NCBI GenBank assembly: GCA_029379385.1
Contig: CM055607.1
Span: 2,046,001-2,110,000 of the forward strand
From: Quillaja saponaria
Lineage: Eukaryota; Streptophyta; Magnoliopsida; Fabales; Quillajaceae
Reading direction: 5' to 3'
Length of the DNA: 64,000 nt
Of the stretch, positions 48,851 to 61,487 are shown piece by piece (position 1 is the stretch's first letter; each line of letters starts with the position of its first letter). The position numbers were made by a program, and so were the translations under genes. Below the pieces are notes generated by a model. It was not told where the DNA came from, did no database searches, and worked only from the letters and a program-made list of their open reading frames with translations.

Positions 48851-51345
48851 TTTTCTTTGTACAAGAAACTTGTAAAAGCACCCTCTGACTTTGATGTGGG
48901 AGGATTTTCGGGAAAAAAAATCCGACCTCTGACTTTTGTCGTCTTGTTTTACCAGGATCCGCAATCCAGTTCGGTGTCCATCGAACTCAGTTTCAACTCA
49001 GCTCAGCTCGCTATCAGGCCTACTCAAGATCACCCAGGTGTGGACCAACATTTCTTCTTTGACGAGGTCCAGACAGCTCTGGATTTGACAATTACCAGGC
49101 ACTTCTTTTCTTCCAAGCGCACCCCTCCGAGCCCTTCGTCTTCTTCTTCTTCATCATCATCATTGTGTTCTTCTCCTTTCTCATATATAGACATCAAAGA
49201 GTTTGATAATAAGCTCCTTGGGCCTATCACCTCGAGTTACATAGCCCCGCAAAGCAATCAAAGTGTTCCTTGACAAACAGATTATTGTAAATTCTGTGAG
49301 CAACAGACGTCTTGCTTGTTCCCCCCTATCAGCATCATTGTGTTCTTCCTCCACATGTAATGTCCTAATCATATGTTCGTGCAGGTGCAGTGACTCTAAC
49401 TCATCTTCTGCCGCATTCAGATTTGGCCCGTACTAGTTTCACCTTCTTCTATGCCGTACTTGTCTTTGTCTTTGTAAATTCTATTGGTTCTGATCTTGAT
49501 GCTCTCTATCTTGTATGCCACATCGTCAGCCATGTTTTCCTAGCTGCTCATCAGTTTTGTCAATATTCCACTGGATCAATATAACTGAATCTATATCGAA
49601 TGATAATAAGTCCAATTCACAAGCTGTTTTGTTTTGTATTTTCCAGGCCAAAATAGAGAGAGACTGGTGTATTGATTTATTTATACACATTGAATTGAAT
49701 AGTAATTCAAAATCGATACCTTCGGCTTATGAAAAAGGCCTATTTTTCTTTCTTTTTCTCTATGTAAATTTGCAACTAGGAAGACCGACTTAAAAAGAAT
49801 TTCTTCTTCTCCGCTAACCTGGAAAAAAGCTGTTATAGAAATGACACTCAGTTAATAAAATCACAATTAATATTTTAAATTTTTTGATTTAAAATACGTT
49901 GAGTAAGAGGGCTAAATTTGGGATATGACATTATGATTATTTTAGGTTACATTCACATGCCCTATATGTTAATCATACTTTCTTCTTTTTTAATTTAATA
50001 CATGTGTAATCACCTTTAATTACAACTAAGAGAGACAGCAAGATAAAGATCCAAACAGCTGTATTATTGGTAGTGACTAATTATTTTTGTTTTAGAAGAC
50101 TTGACTCAATAACGTTCTACCAAGCAACGCAAGCATCAGCTCTTCGCAAGCTTTGAGCAAACAATTTGAAAAAATGTAGTCGCATACTTCCGCATTCACA
50201 TATATTAATTAATTAATTAATTTAGATTATTGATAAATTCTTTAATTTTTTTTATTTATAATTTAAACTAATTAATTAAGAACAGAAAAATTATAGATGA
50301 AATTAATTAATTATTTATGTATTAATTTAGGTTATTCATAAATTAAATAATTTGGAAAAATGTAGTCGCCACACTAATTTTTTTGTTTAGTTTTTAGAGG
50401 ACTTGATGTACCAAGCAACAGCTATTTGTAACTTGATTGGTGTTTTTTTATTTATTAAATTTGGTTGGAAAAATTTTCTTTTGGTAAATCCGGAAATGTA
50501 GTCACCTCCTTCTCTGTTTAATTTTATTTTCAAATAATTATATTGATCAATAATAAATAATAATTATCCTACATGTAAAAATAATAATTAAATAATGATG
50601 CTGCAAAATTAAAATATATGTATATATAAATAATTAAATAATGTAGTAGGTTTAACTTGACGCAACAAGTTTAACCATCTAGTGATTTACATACTACAAG
50701 TCTATAACTACTACTACTTACTATTTTATCAATTAGTAAGTATAGCACTTTAATTAATTAACTTGATGAAATCCTGGCTTTGCTTTTAACCTTTGGGTCC
50801 ATATAAAACGAAGAACCTACAGTCTTTTCAGTAATTGCTTATTGGGATTCCTAACCAACTGGACAAACCCAACTTGGAGTTGGGGCTAGTTGGGTTTGTC
50901 CATATCTCAAGATTTGGTGACAATGGATCCCAGTCCAACTTCTAAGAGCTGGGCTGGGTCAAGGGATACCTTCAAAAGGACAAGTATAAAATGGCCCTCA
51001 GACCTTACAAAATGAAGACAGACAATGACCACATCTTAAATTTATTAACCATGTCTAAGACGAATCATGCATTTTTCGATTTTTTGTTTTTTGGAATCAA
51101 AAAGAAAATTATGCTAAATTATTATATGAAATTTAGTGTGTAAATCTACTATATACGTAGTTACGTTCGTTGAGTAAGAGACTCATTAAACCACATGGAT
51201 ATATATGACATATGATTACGTTTACATTCACATGCCCTCCATGTTAATCATACCTTCTTCTTTTTTAATTTAATACATGTGTAATCGCCTTTAATTACAA
51301 CTAAGAAAGACAGCAAGATAAAGATCCAACAGCTGTATTAACTAA
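46405..51345. repeat. Duplicated block A-B-C on both sides of an NLR relic
   Basis: Three segments recur in the same order and orientation. A is at 46405-46568 and 50590-50765 (ACAAGTTTAACCA.CTAGTGATT). B is at 47963-48142 and 50765-50940 (TTTAACCTTTGGGTC, CTGGACAAACCCAACTT). C is at 49895-50072 and 51163-51345 (GTTGAGTAAGAG, ACATTCACATGCCCT, AGACAGCAAGATAAAGATCC). In copy 2 the blocks are nearly contiguous; in copy 1 they are separated by 1.4 kb and 1.75 kb, the latter holding the NLR relic. Confidence 0.85.
49030..49533 (-). pseudogene. Broken NLR (CC-NB-ARC) resistance-gene relic
   Basis: On the minus strand, from 49533, the text reads MADDVAYKIESIKIRTNRIY, then KDKDKYGIEEGE, the usual end of the CC domain in plant CC-NLRs. 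After a frameshift it continues LNAAEDELESLHLHEHMIRT (linker), then ALRGYVTRGDRPKELIIKLF, matching the RAW.YVSQ..RPKELL..L region after the P-loop. After another shift it reads EEKKCLVIVKSRAVWTSSKK, matching the kinase-2 block (K.YLVV.DD.WT). The P-loop itself is missing, and frameshifts and a D/E-rich low-complexity insert break the frame. The plus-strand frame 48857-49273 is its antisense shadow. Assigned from motif order, by eye. Confidence 0.6.
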
Positions 51346-53439
51346 CTAGTATTTTTTTTTTTTTAATGATTAACCTATTTACTAAAGAAAAAAAAAAAGG
51401 AAGATACTCTAAAAAAATTGTTTACTCTTTAGATGATATTATTACTAGATTCATATATATAGGCTGTAATTTCAATAGGGTTGGCCTAGTAATAAAAAAA
51501 AAGAAAAGTGTGTTATATTTCATTAAATTTATAGGCTTGAATATTTGTGAAAAGTAAAATTGTCATAAATTTTATAATTCTGGTGTAGATAATTTATTTT
51601 TTACTAAATTGATGAGGTGATTAATCAAAGTACTCATAAGTTGGTTTGAACATTTCTGATCGATTAAAAAAAAGACTGTATTGGGGGGAGAGAGTTTTAA
51701 TTACAAACTTAGCAAAACTCATGTTTGTAAATTGTATAAGACAAAGCAAAATGTGATATACACAAAGAAAATGTGAGAGATGTTTTACCTACCTTACTTC
51801 TTCCCATTACACTTCCCCAAATTCCTTATGATGAATTTACTAATATACCTTTCCTTTATTTTGATGAAACAAAGAAGCCAACAAGCTGTTAATGGATGGT
51901 GATACTGATATATGCAATTATTATTTTTATGAAATTGGTCGGGTCCCACATTCCATTTCTCTTATTGCATTAATATTTATATGTTGCTCCATCCATTTGT
52001 GTTCCGGTTCAATAATTGAGTTTTTGAGAGATATATGTATATATTATTTGACAGCAAAGGTATACCATCAAAATTAACTTCTCTTTTTAAATACAAATAA
52101 AAATAAAAATAATAGTATTATTGAGTATTACTTGGCAGATATAAATCATTATTCATAATTCGTCCTTCTAGTACGTACAATTAATTTATTGATAGTTAAA
52201 ACAAAATTTATGGTCCTTTTTCGACTTAATTGCAAAAATTTCCAAGCCATAAAATATTGGCTCATAAAGTCTACCACGTTGAAGCACGTTGTGGGGTCAA
52301 TCCAACTATCCAAGTTAATTAATGGAAATAATTTAATTCGTTCCAATGCATCACAAACACAACTTTATATATATGACTAATAATTATATAATTAACCTAA
52401 CTAGTTCATTAGATTTAGAAGTCTCACTTGACTATAATTATAAATGGTCCCAAGTTTCCAAAGTTTTAGATCTTAGCCATCAAAAATTTCAATCTATTTA
52501 TTGCGTTAGGTTCAAACCTAACTGAATCTTAATTTGTCACTAGCTAGTTACCTCTTTCATAAATAACTACATGACCTGCATACATATAAACCACGCATTT
52601 GAAACGATTCATTAAAAAAATTATAGAATTTAATTACTTTTGAGAATTACGTTGAAGGAATTTTAAATTTTTTTTTTTTTTGGGTCAAATTCAACTCTGC
52701 AGCATGCAGTCGTTCAATTCCACCTACGTGGCCGTAAAAGCACCAAGATTTTCATCAACTCATTCAAACATTAGAGGATATATCTTCTGAAGGTTAACAA
52801 TAATTACTTGTCTAATTAATATTACTCTCAAGGGCATTTTAGGTAATAACATCAAAAATGTAGGAAATGATAAATTAGGTCAATGGAATTTATGCTAAAG
52901 GGTATTTTGGTAACTCCAAGCCATGTCTAGCCAAATCCGAGAGGCTCCCAATTGGCAAAGCTGACCTACACAAATTGTCGCTATCTGCTGGCTGTTGCCA
53001 CTACAACTGTTCAATTCCCATTATTGTATAACTAATTTTATTATTCTTCTTACTTTTATTTTTCTTTAATGGGATTATAATTTATTTATCCTTTTCATCC
53101 ACTTTATTAATTTATTTATTTTCCTTCAATAGTTATGTGTATATATATATATATTAGGAGAACTAAAGTAACAAAAATAACTGAAGATTCCATTAGCTAC
53201 AAATTGCAATGATAAAAAGTTAGCTAAGTTTTAATAAAACTATAATAATTGAAATTTTTATATTGAAAGTGACAGAAAGATCCCACCTAAAATAAATAAA
53301 TACATTAACCTCTACACCCAATGCTGATATAAGAAGAGTATTCACCTTCATCTTATTTTTGTGATATTTTGTTTTGTCAGCTCAGCTGTAATTGCTTAGC
53401 TTAGAGATCAGAAGTCATATATTCTCTTTCTATGCTGGC
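51346..53439 (+). other. Spacer and promoter of the first GT-2-like gene
   Basis: AT-rich, no gene. GATATAAGAAG at about 53326 is a possible TATA box about 110 bases before the ATG at 53440. Confidence 0.4.
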
Positions 53440-55658
53440 ATGGGAGACACAAGTGTGTTGGTCAAGAGCGCCGGTGGTGATGCCACGATGCCGGTAGTGG
53501 TCGAAGAAGCTCATGATGGCGGCGACGGTGAGGTAATTATTGGAATAGGGTCGTCAAATTCAGGTGAAGATGAGAAAAATAAGGTGGGTGGTGGTGGTGA
53601 TGAGGTTGACAAAATCAATAGTATGAATTACGGTGGAAATCGGTGGCCTCGTCAAGAAACGTTGGCACTTTTGAAGATAAGGTCGGATATGGATGCAGTT
53701 TTTCGTGATTCAAGTCTAAAAGGTCCATTATGGGAAGAAGTTTCAAGGTATTATTATATCTATTTAATTTTAATTTGTGTGGAAAAACTTAAGTCGTTTG
53801 TAGGATCTCTGATTTGGATTTCAAGCAATTTTATGTGATGTGCTCTTTAAGTTCCTTTTTCTTTTTCTTTTTTTTTGGAATTTCCTTTTCTTATATACCC
53901 ATCTATCAAATTAACTAGTTGTGACTTTTCTTAGTTCAAGTAGAGGAAATTCATAAACAAATTGAATTTCATAATTAAAACATAAATGAAACTAGCTAGA
54001 AACTAATTTCTTTTTGTAGCCTTGTTGGCGATATAAATACTCCATTAGTAGATTTGTTTTTATTTTCTTGGAATTTCGTCCATTAATTGACATGTAATCT
54101 GAGTTCTTATTTGTTCATTTTACCATTTTTAGCTGTACATACATATACTACGTACCTTCATGTTAAAATTTGTTATATTAATCCTTATTTTATTTTACCT
54201 TTATATGAAAGCATGTGTTTTTTTGGTTTATGTTATATATATATATATAGGAAACTAGCAAAGGTTGGATACAACAGAAGCGCCAAGAAGTGCAAGGAGA
54301 AATTCGAGAATGTATACAAATATCACAAGAGAACCAAAGATGGCCGGACCGGCAAGCCGGAGGGAAAAACCTATAGGTTTTTTGATCAGTTACAAGCCTT
54401 TGAAAACCAATTTACAATTTCTCATCATCCCCCGAAACCACAACCTAATTCAATGGAAACAGCTTCACTGATATCATTGCCAGCAGATGCCAGAAACCCT
54501 ATGAACCCTACAATTACAAATCCTCCACATAACAATATTTCTCTCCCATTTTCTCTACCAAACATGTCCATAAATCTCTTTGCTTCTACCTCTTCTTCTA
54601 CAGCTTCGGACAATGAATTGGAAGAGAGGTATAAGAGGAAGAGAAAATGGAGGGACTACATCAAGAAGCTCACCAGAGAGGTGTTACTGAAGCAAGAAGA
54701 AATGCAAGACAAGTTCTTGGCAGCCATTGATAAAAGGGAGAGGGAACGAATGGTTCGTGAAGATGCTTGGAGGATTCAAGAAATGTCAAGAATCAATACA
54801 GAGCATGAGATATTAGTCCAAGAAAGATCAACAGCAGCAGCAAAAGATGCAGCCCTTATTGCATTTTTGCAAAAGCTATCTGGACAAAACTCAACCACTG
54901 TTCCAACCCAACTAGCAGCATATAACACCTTACAACAACCGATGCCACAACCACCTCCAGTATTACAGCAGCCACGGCCACCAGTACTGCAACCGCCACG
55001 ACCATCAGTACTGCCATTGACGGCAAACAACAATTTGGAAATTCCTAAAATGGACAACGCCAAGATTAAGAATGCTGCTACTCAACCAGCTGTGAGCTCT
55101 TCAAGATGGCCAAAGACTGAAGTACTTGCTTTGATAAATATTAGGAAAAATCTTGACATTAAGTATCAAGAAAACGGGCCAAAAGGGCCATTGTGGGAAG
55201 AAATATCGGCCGACATGACGAGACTCGGATACAACCGGAGTGCTAAGAGGTGCAAAGAAAAATGGGAGAACATTAACAAGTATTTCAAGAAAGTGAAAGA
55301 GAGCAATAAGATAAGGCCTGAGGATTGTAAAACATGTCCATACTTTCATCAGCTTGATGCTCTATACAAGGAAAAGAGCCACAAAGCAGCTGATCATCAT
55401 ACTTCATCCTTTGCTTTGTCTAATAATAACATGATTATGGAGCCGTTGATGGTTCAACCAGAGCAGCAATGGCGGCCACCGCCAGTTGAACATGATCAGA
55501 AGCAGCCATCTGTAAAAGAAGATGATTATGAAGATATTGAGGGTGAGGATGAGGATGAGATGGAAGAAGAAGCTAGTATGGGAGATGAAGAAGGAGGAGC
55601 TGGTAATTATGAAATTGTGAAAAATAAATTAGTTTCTTCAATGGACACCGTTGAATGA
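53440..55658 (+). CDS. GT-2-like trihelix transcription factor
   Basis: Two exons, 53440-53747 and 54251-55658 (intron inside an Arg codon of the first trihelix), give 571 residues. I use the ATG at 53440; upstream in-frame codons are not ATG. It has two trihelix (Myb/SANT-like) domains: residues about 68-152 (RWPRQETLALLKIRSDMD..FFDQL) and 386-475 (RWPKTEVLALINIRKNLD..YFHQLDALY), each with three core Trp/Phe positions. Between them lie a basic patch YKRKRKWRDYIKK (230-242, likely nuclear import), a long amphipathic helix (to about 312) and a Pro/Gln linker. The tail is acidic (530-552) and ends NYEIVKNKLVSSMDTVE. GT-2 factors bind GT elements (GGTAA-type) and include GTL1, DF1 and GT2, which regulate cell growth and trichomes. 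Acts in the nucleus. It converges on a paralogue at 61.5 kb. GT2 versus DF1 type is not settled. Confidence 0.93.
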
Positions 55659-58600
55659 GACAAATTGGAGAAGCTGTTATTATCTCTTTCTTGTATTTTC
55701 TTTATCTAAAATGGAATGCGATGGGTGTTATACTGAAGCTGTCCTAACATGCACAGTGATAATGACCATAGTGGAGGCACTTTTGTGGTATGAGCCAGAT
55801 TGGAAAAGAGATAATGAAGCTCCTGTCTATATATATTTATATAGTGGAAATACATGTTCATTTCATCATTGTAATTAACGTGTAAAGTATTTACATGATC
55901 GTAGAGAGAGATCAGAGGTTGCATATAAATAAATAAAATCAAAAGTCATGTAATTTAATTCGCTATAGTTAAGAAAGTTTTATATAATTTTATGTTTTTT
56001 TTTTTTATATATATATATATATATCCTCTGAAAGAGAGGAATCAGTTTGTGGAAATTGATGCTTAATTAATTATGAGTGCTTATATATTGAAGTTTTGGG
56101 GACGGTAATCAGAATAAAAGCAATATTCCTACTCCATGACAACTTTACATGAACCATTCTTTTTAGGGTCCTACCAACAAGAATCTTCTAGGTGTTATCT
56201 TAAATATCAACCCATTCTGTAATTGACAAAGCACAATGCATCGAGTGTGTGTTGACTTTGTATACAATAATTAAATACTTTTTTTTTTTTTGGGTTGAAA
56301 ATTATCAACAAGCCCATCATTGATTAGTTACGGAAAAACTTGACGATGTTGCTCACCATATATAACAATGCTAGGTATACTAGTTATAAATAAAACAATT
56401 AACAATGCCAATCAGGTTGTAGTTTAATTAGTGTGATTTTAGTTTCGAATTTCATCGTAATTAATATTATTTCATTTGTGAGTTATGTGTAATATTGTTG
56501 ATTTGAATAGTCATAATAAATTAGGTTATAATTATTGTTCAATGTTTAGGCCCCATGTAATTATTATGTGATTAGTTAGGTCACTCTCATATTTAGGCTT
56601 AATTCTAATTTATGTATATATGTTCTTTAATTGTAGGCCACTCTCATGTAACATACACTTTTGATTCAGCATAACTTGAATTATAATATTGTTAAATTAT
56701 GTTATGTCATAATTGAGGAGCTTAATGCTCGAATTCCCTTTGTTGCTGGGAATGCCCTCCATGCAGTTATTTTATTTTTTAACAGCAGCAAGAACAATTT
56801 TATTAATATCAGAAATGATACAACCTTATATATAAAGCAATGATCCCAGATAACATATAAGCATATGCTACCAAGCCTCACTGATCAAATCCTTTCTTGT
56901 TTACTACTCCACAAACTGCTAGAATACTGAATTGTAAAACAAAGTGATCCAAAACCAAAAATAGCCCCTCAAACATTTCCATACTTTCCTATTATGCCCT
57001 CTATACAGTTGTATTAATTAATAAATGAAAATTTCACGTTCTTATAAAAAAACAAAAACAAACTAATTTGGATCTTCTTCTTTCATTCAAAAATAGGAGA
57101 AGCATATGTTCCTAATCCAATGAGCCAATTTTTTGTTTGTTTTTGTAATTAGATACACTTTTAAGAGAGAGAGTATGAAACCGTTAATTTAGAATAGAAT
57201 TCTCTTCAATAAAAGAGATGATCCAAATTCAAAAACAAAAAGATAAAAAATATGATTTTGAGTTTTCTGCTCATCTCTTTTAAGGCCTACTGCGCCAGGT
57301 AAAAAGAAAAGGCATCGTTATGAATAGAAAAACCTTCTCATATTTTTTTTCATAATTCTAAGAAGATGTTTATTAATCACTATGGGACATAAGAAAAACT
57401 AATACACACAAGAAATAAACTTTTATTAGTAAAATTGCAATAAATAAATAAAATTCTTGAAAATTTGTATCAGATCAGAATGATTCTCAAAAGCTGCTTT
57501 GACTTGATCTAAAGAAGGTGCACAATAATAACGCAATGAAATTCGGCCTCCCAATAAATCCACTCACACACGCGCATCTTTTCTTGATTAAATCGTTCAT
57601 TTAAAACAAACAGAAAAAACAAATTCTCTTTTTAATTGAAGAATTGCTTTCATACTTCATAAACATGCACCAACATATATATATCTAGAATGACATTATA
57701 GAATCCCCCAATAACACTTGTTATTTTCTAGTAAACCTTAACCTTGCTTACTTCAGCTAGTACCTCATCACAAATAGACCCCAATTTATGGATTAAAAGC
57801 ACATTTTAATGCACCAAAAGTCATCACAGCTTTGATATCAAACCATGATTTTGTGACCTTTAAAAAGATTACTTAGTCACTAATGATTTGAGACAAAGTT
57901 AATGACAAAGACATTCTTGCATAGTATAGTGATTAATTAACATCTTCCATGCCAAAGAGAACATAGACAGACTGAAATTTGGTCTCTTGCAGAAGATCTT
58001 AACATGTTTTTGGACCACAATATCTGTGTAAATAATACCTTAATGGATCTGAAAAAAGCATCTGATTTTGAGTTTGATGCTATCATGCTACTATTTTCAA
58101 TCTTGCCCACTTTTGTTCTATAACATATATAGATGTCAAACTCAAGCATGCATGCTTATCAATTTTTTATAATTTGGTCAAATTCCATCTTATTATATTG
58201 CATCAAGTTTCACTATGTTTCAAAATTGATAGTTTAAATACATATAACAATGAGTTAAAGTTAACCCATTTCCTTGAATTAATTTCATAATTCGTATTGT
58301 ATAGTGGTGCACATCCCTTTCCACAAATGACCACACCTTTAGTGCATCTCAAGTGGCAACATATCAAGTGTGAATTTGACTCTTTTGCAAGTGAATTTAC
58401 AACCCACAAATTATGGAGCTACTCCGATTTGACTAATTGCTAATTAAGTTTCTCTGGATGCCAAAGAAAAATCTTGCAACACAATCTTATTTCGTAGATC
58501 ATTCATCTTTGACCACTTGGTCCTTAATTTTCTCTTTTCTTCTTGGTTTCAAACTCGAGATATCATAAATTAAAAAAATTAAAAAATTTGTTTTTCTTCC

Positions 58601-61487
58601 TGTCCCTCAAAGGCCCCTAGGGATAATTAAGTTGATAAATGATTTAGAAGTGAATGGTGTGTGAAATTAATTAATACAACAACTTAGCTTATTTGCTAAA
58701 ACTGAATTCTACTTATATGATTTATATATCTTTCATTAAAGTACACTTTTTTTTTTTTTTGGGTATGCCATCCCACACAATTGAATTAATTATATATGTT
58801 GTAGCTTGACAATGGTTGGTCTGGCGGTCAAGGTATGCGTAATTTATTTATTAATTTTTTGTATTTGAATATTCTTGGAAAGCTGTTTGAAGTGAAAATT
58901 ATAAAAAATTTCGTAGTTTCAGCATAAACACAAATTGGCCTGATTAATTATGAAGATCCCATTGAACTCGTATCAATACTCAAATTATAAACTTCTAAAG
59001 AAAAATAAAAAATGCAGTTTATATAACTTGTATGCCTGGCATTCAAAACGGCGTCAAGTCGATTACTATTAGTTAGATTTAGATTCTCTGCTACGCTGGA
59101 GAATGATCTGTTTCAATGTTACTGCTCTTCTTTTCTCTTCCAAAAATATAATTTATTACAAAAATATTTTGAATCTTAGGATCCTAAAACAATTTTCTCC
59201 CGTAATTAAAAGCAAAATAATGGGGATCCGAATCTACTAATTGTTTGTGTTGTGGCCTGTGGTGGAATGGGGGTAGAAAACTATTTATATTATATTAATA
59301 ATTAATAATTACCTACGTACCGCTCTTGCTTATATATGAGTGTGTCCATGTCGGTCATTCATGACAAAATTGTGTTTGTTTGTATTAGGCAATCATTTTA
59401 ATTACAAAAATAAAAAACAAGATTTATTATTTATTTAATAAGATTACAACATTAGTTTATTTAATTAAAATTAATAACAATAATTGATATTAATAATACA
59501 TATAACTTTCTTATTTAGTGATTGTATACAAATTGTTAATTTAATAAACAATTATATCTTATATATTATATCATTAATTATTATAATGTATCCTTCCAAA
59601 ATCTGTGTGATGCATGGATTAGTGGTTATAAACTGCACAAGAGATAGAGGTTGACCATGAATCATATCTGATGATATCTGTCTATCTGATATGGTTGCAT
59701 GTAGGGCACGCGATGCAACGTGTATGCAAAGAAGAACTGTAGCTGTGTAACGGAATATTTATTCGTAGCTATCCGTATGCGATAAATAAATCCAGACCAA
59801 TCAATAAATGTGTGGGGGGTAACATCTTTTATTGCATAATTCATAGTATTTTCATAAAATTGGACAATTTTTTAGGCAATATATATGCACAAGTCAAAGG
59901 AAATATTGTACTATGTGGAGCAAAGAGTGTCTAACGAAATGGTAAGAAACTTGGTGATCCACCCATTTTATTTTATGAATAAAATTAATATATAAAAAAG
60001 AAAAAGAAAAAAGACAGGAGAATTGGATGCTAACTAACAATCATTATGCCCATATGTACAAAAGGGAAAAATAATGACCTCTGTACCATTCCATTCAGAA
60101 TTAAATTCTTCATTATAGCATCTCTCATGTTGAACATATTAAATGTGGAGACCAAGCAATGATGATTTTCTTTTACCAATAGATCAAAATACATATATAT
60201 TATTTTTTAATTTGATCATATATTAATAAACTGATTTGAAGTTCAGTTTCAATTAATTAGTCAGTGATCAAAGGATCGATCCTTGCTTGGATATTTTCTT
60301 TATTTTTTGAGAGTTATCTTATATAAGTTTATATACCTTAGGTTAAAAAAAAGGTTTCGATTAATACTAAATGTCTAATTGACATATAATTATATTAATG
60401 ATTTTATTGTTGAGTACTGAGTACCGAGTACTGAGTACTGAGTAATGAGTACTGACACCCATGAATTGAATGACAGAAACCACACCACCTTCTACAAAAT
60501 TAAGATAACTGTATGTATGACACGGTCGTTTTGATTGAGGTAACCACCAAGATTCCTTTTGGTGGACCCTCCTCCTCTTCAAGGGTTTACGACTCCATGT
60601 GTGATGTTGGCATTTTCTGCTATAAGACCCTCCTTCTCACAAGGGGTTCTCACTTACCACTTTCTATTCATTCATTTTATAAAAAAATTATATGTATATA
60701 ATTAACATGCTTGTTTTAATTTTTCTCTTCAATTCTTTCTTTTCTTTTTTTGGTTGAATCCACGCATTCGTTTCAAGCAATTATACATCATACATAATTC
60801 ATGGTCCCATTTTTTATTGGACCACATTTACATCTTTTTTTTTTTGGTTGTTGTTGTTGTTAATTTACCGTTTAATGAATTTTTAAGCCCATAACATAAA
60901 TAAATTCCTTCAGGCTTCAGTAAATAAAATGAGTCTTTTCATGAATGGGTGTGTGAAAATTTTAAACAAGAAACTCTTCTAATCAAATATAAAAAAGGAA
61001 CATTTCAGGCCAAATTGTAGAAAAAGAAAACAAACCCAAATAACTATTTTCTCGAATTTACACCACCATGATGAACATAAACAAAAATTACAGCATAAAA
61101 TTAAGATGTCTCTTTTTGTTCATTATTCTGGAACCTTTCCCACTCTGACTATTTTCTCTTAAACTTATTTACTTATCCCAAAAAAATAAATAAATTGTAA
61201 ATAAACACATAATCTCACTGAAAAGACTATATGCTACAACAACCCGATCGTATCCCCACCGCCCACCAACGAGTCCTTCATTGTGTGTACTCTACGTATT
61301 CTTTCACAACCCCCCACCATCCACTTTCACCACCACCGTAATCTGTCCCACCACCCCCTTCCGACAACCCCTGCAATCTGACCCACTCTCCCATTTCCCT
61401 TTTTTTTTGCTTGATTCAGACTCTTTCTCTTTGGGTCCTTCATCACTTCCATTCTCTTTCTCTCAATCAATCACTCATTAAGCTCAC
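55659..61487. other. Spacer between the two convergent trihelix genes
   Basis: 5.8 kb without a gene. The first ~300 bases include 3' UTR of the left gene. It holds a 7-mer tandem repeat (60411-60454), a dispersed-repeat piece at 57145-57235, and many A/T runs. Confidence 0.5.
60411..60454. repeat. TGAGTAC 7-mer tandem repeat
   Basis: Six imperfect copies of TGAGTAC (one as CGAGTAC, one interrupted by TA). GTAC makes each unit partly self-complementary. Confidence 0.85.

Noticed and set aside
48857..49273. 138-residue plus-strand ORF with a poly-Ser run
   Set aside because: No ATG at its start and antisense to the NLR-like text; poly-Ser is the complement of the D/E-rich insert.
60411..60454. 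Interstitial telomere
   Set aside because: 7-mer unit is TGAGTAC, not TTTAGGG.
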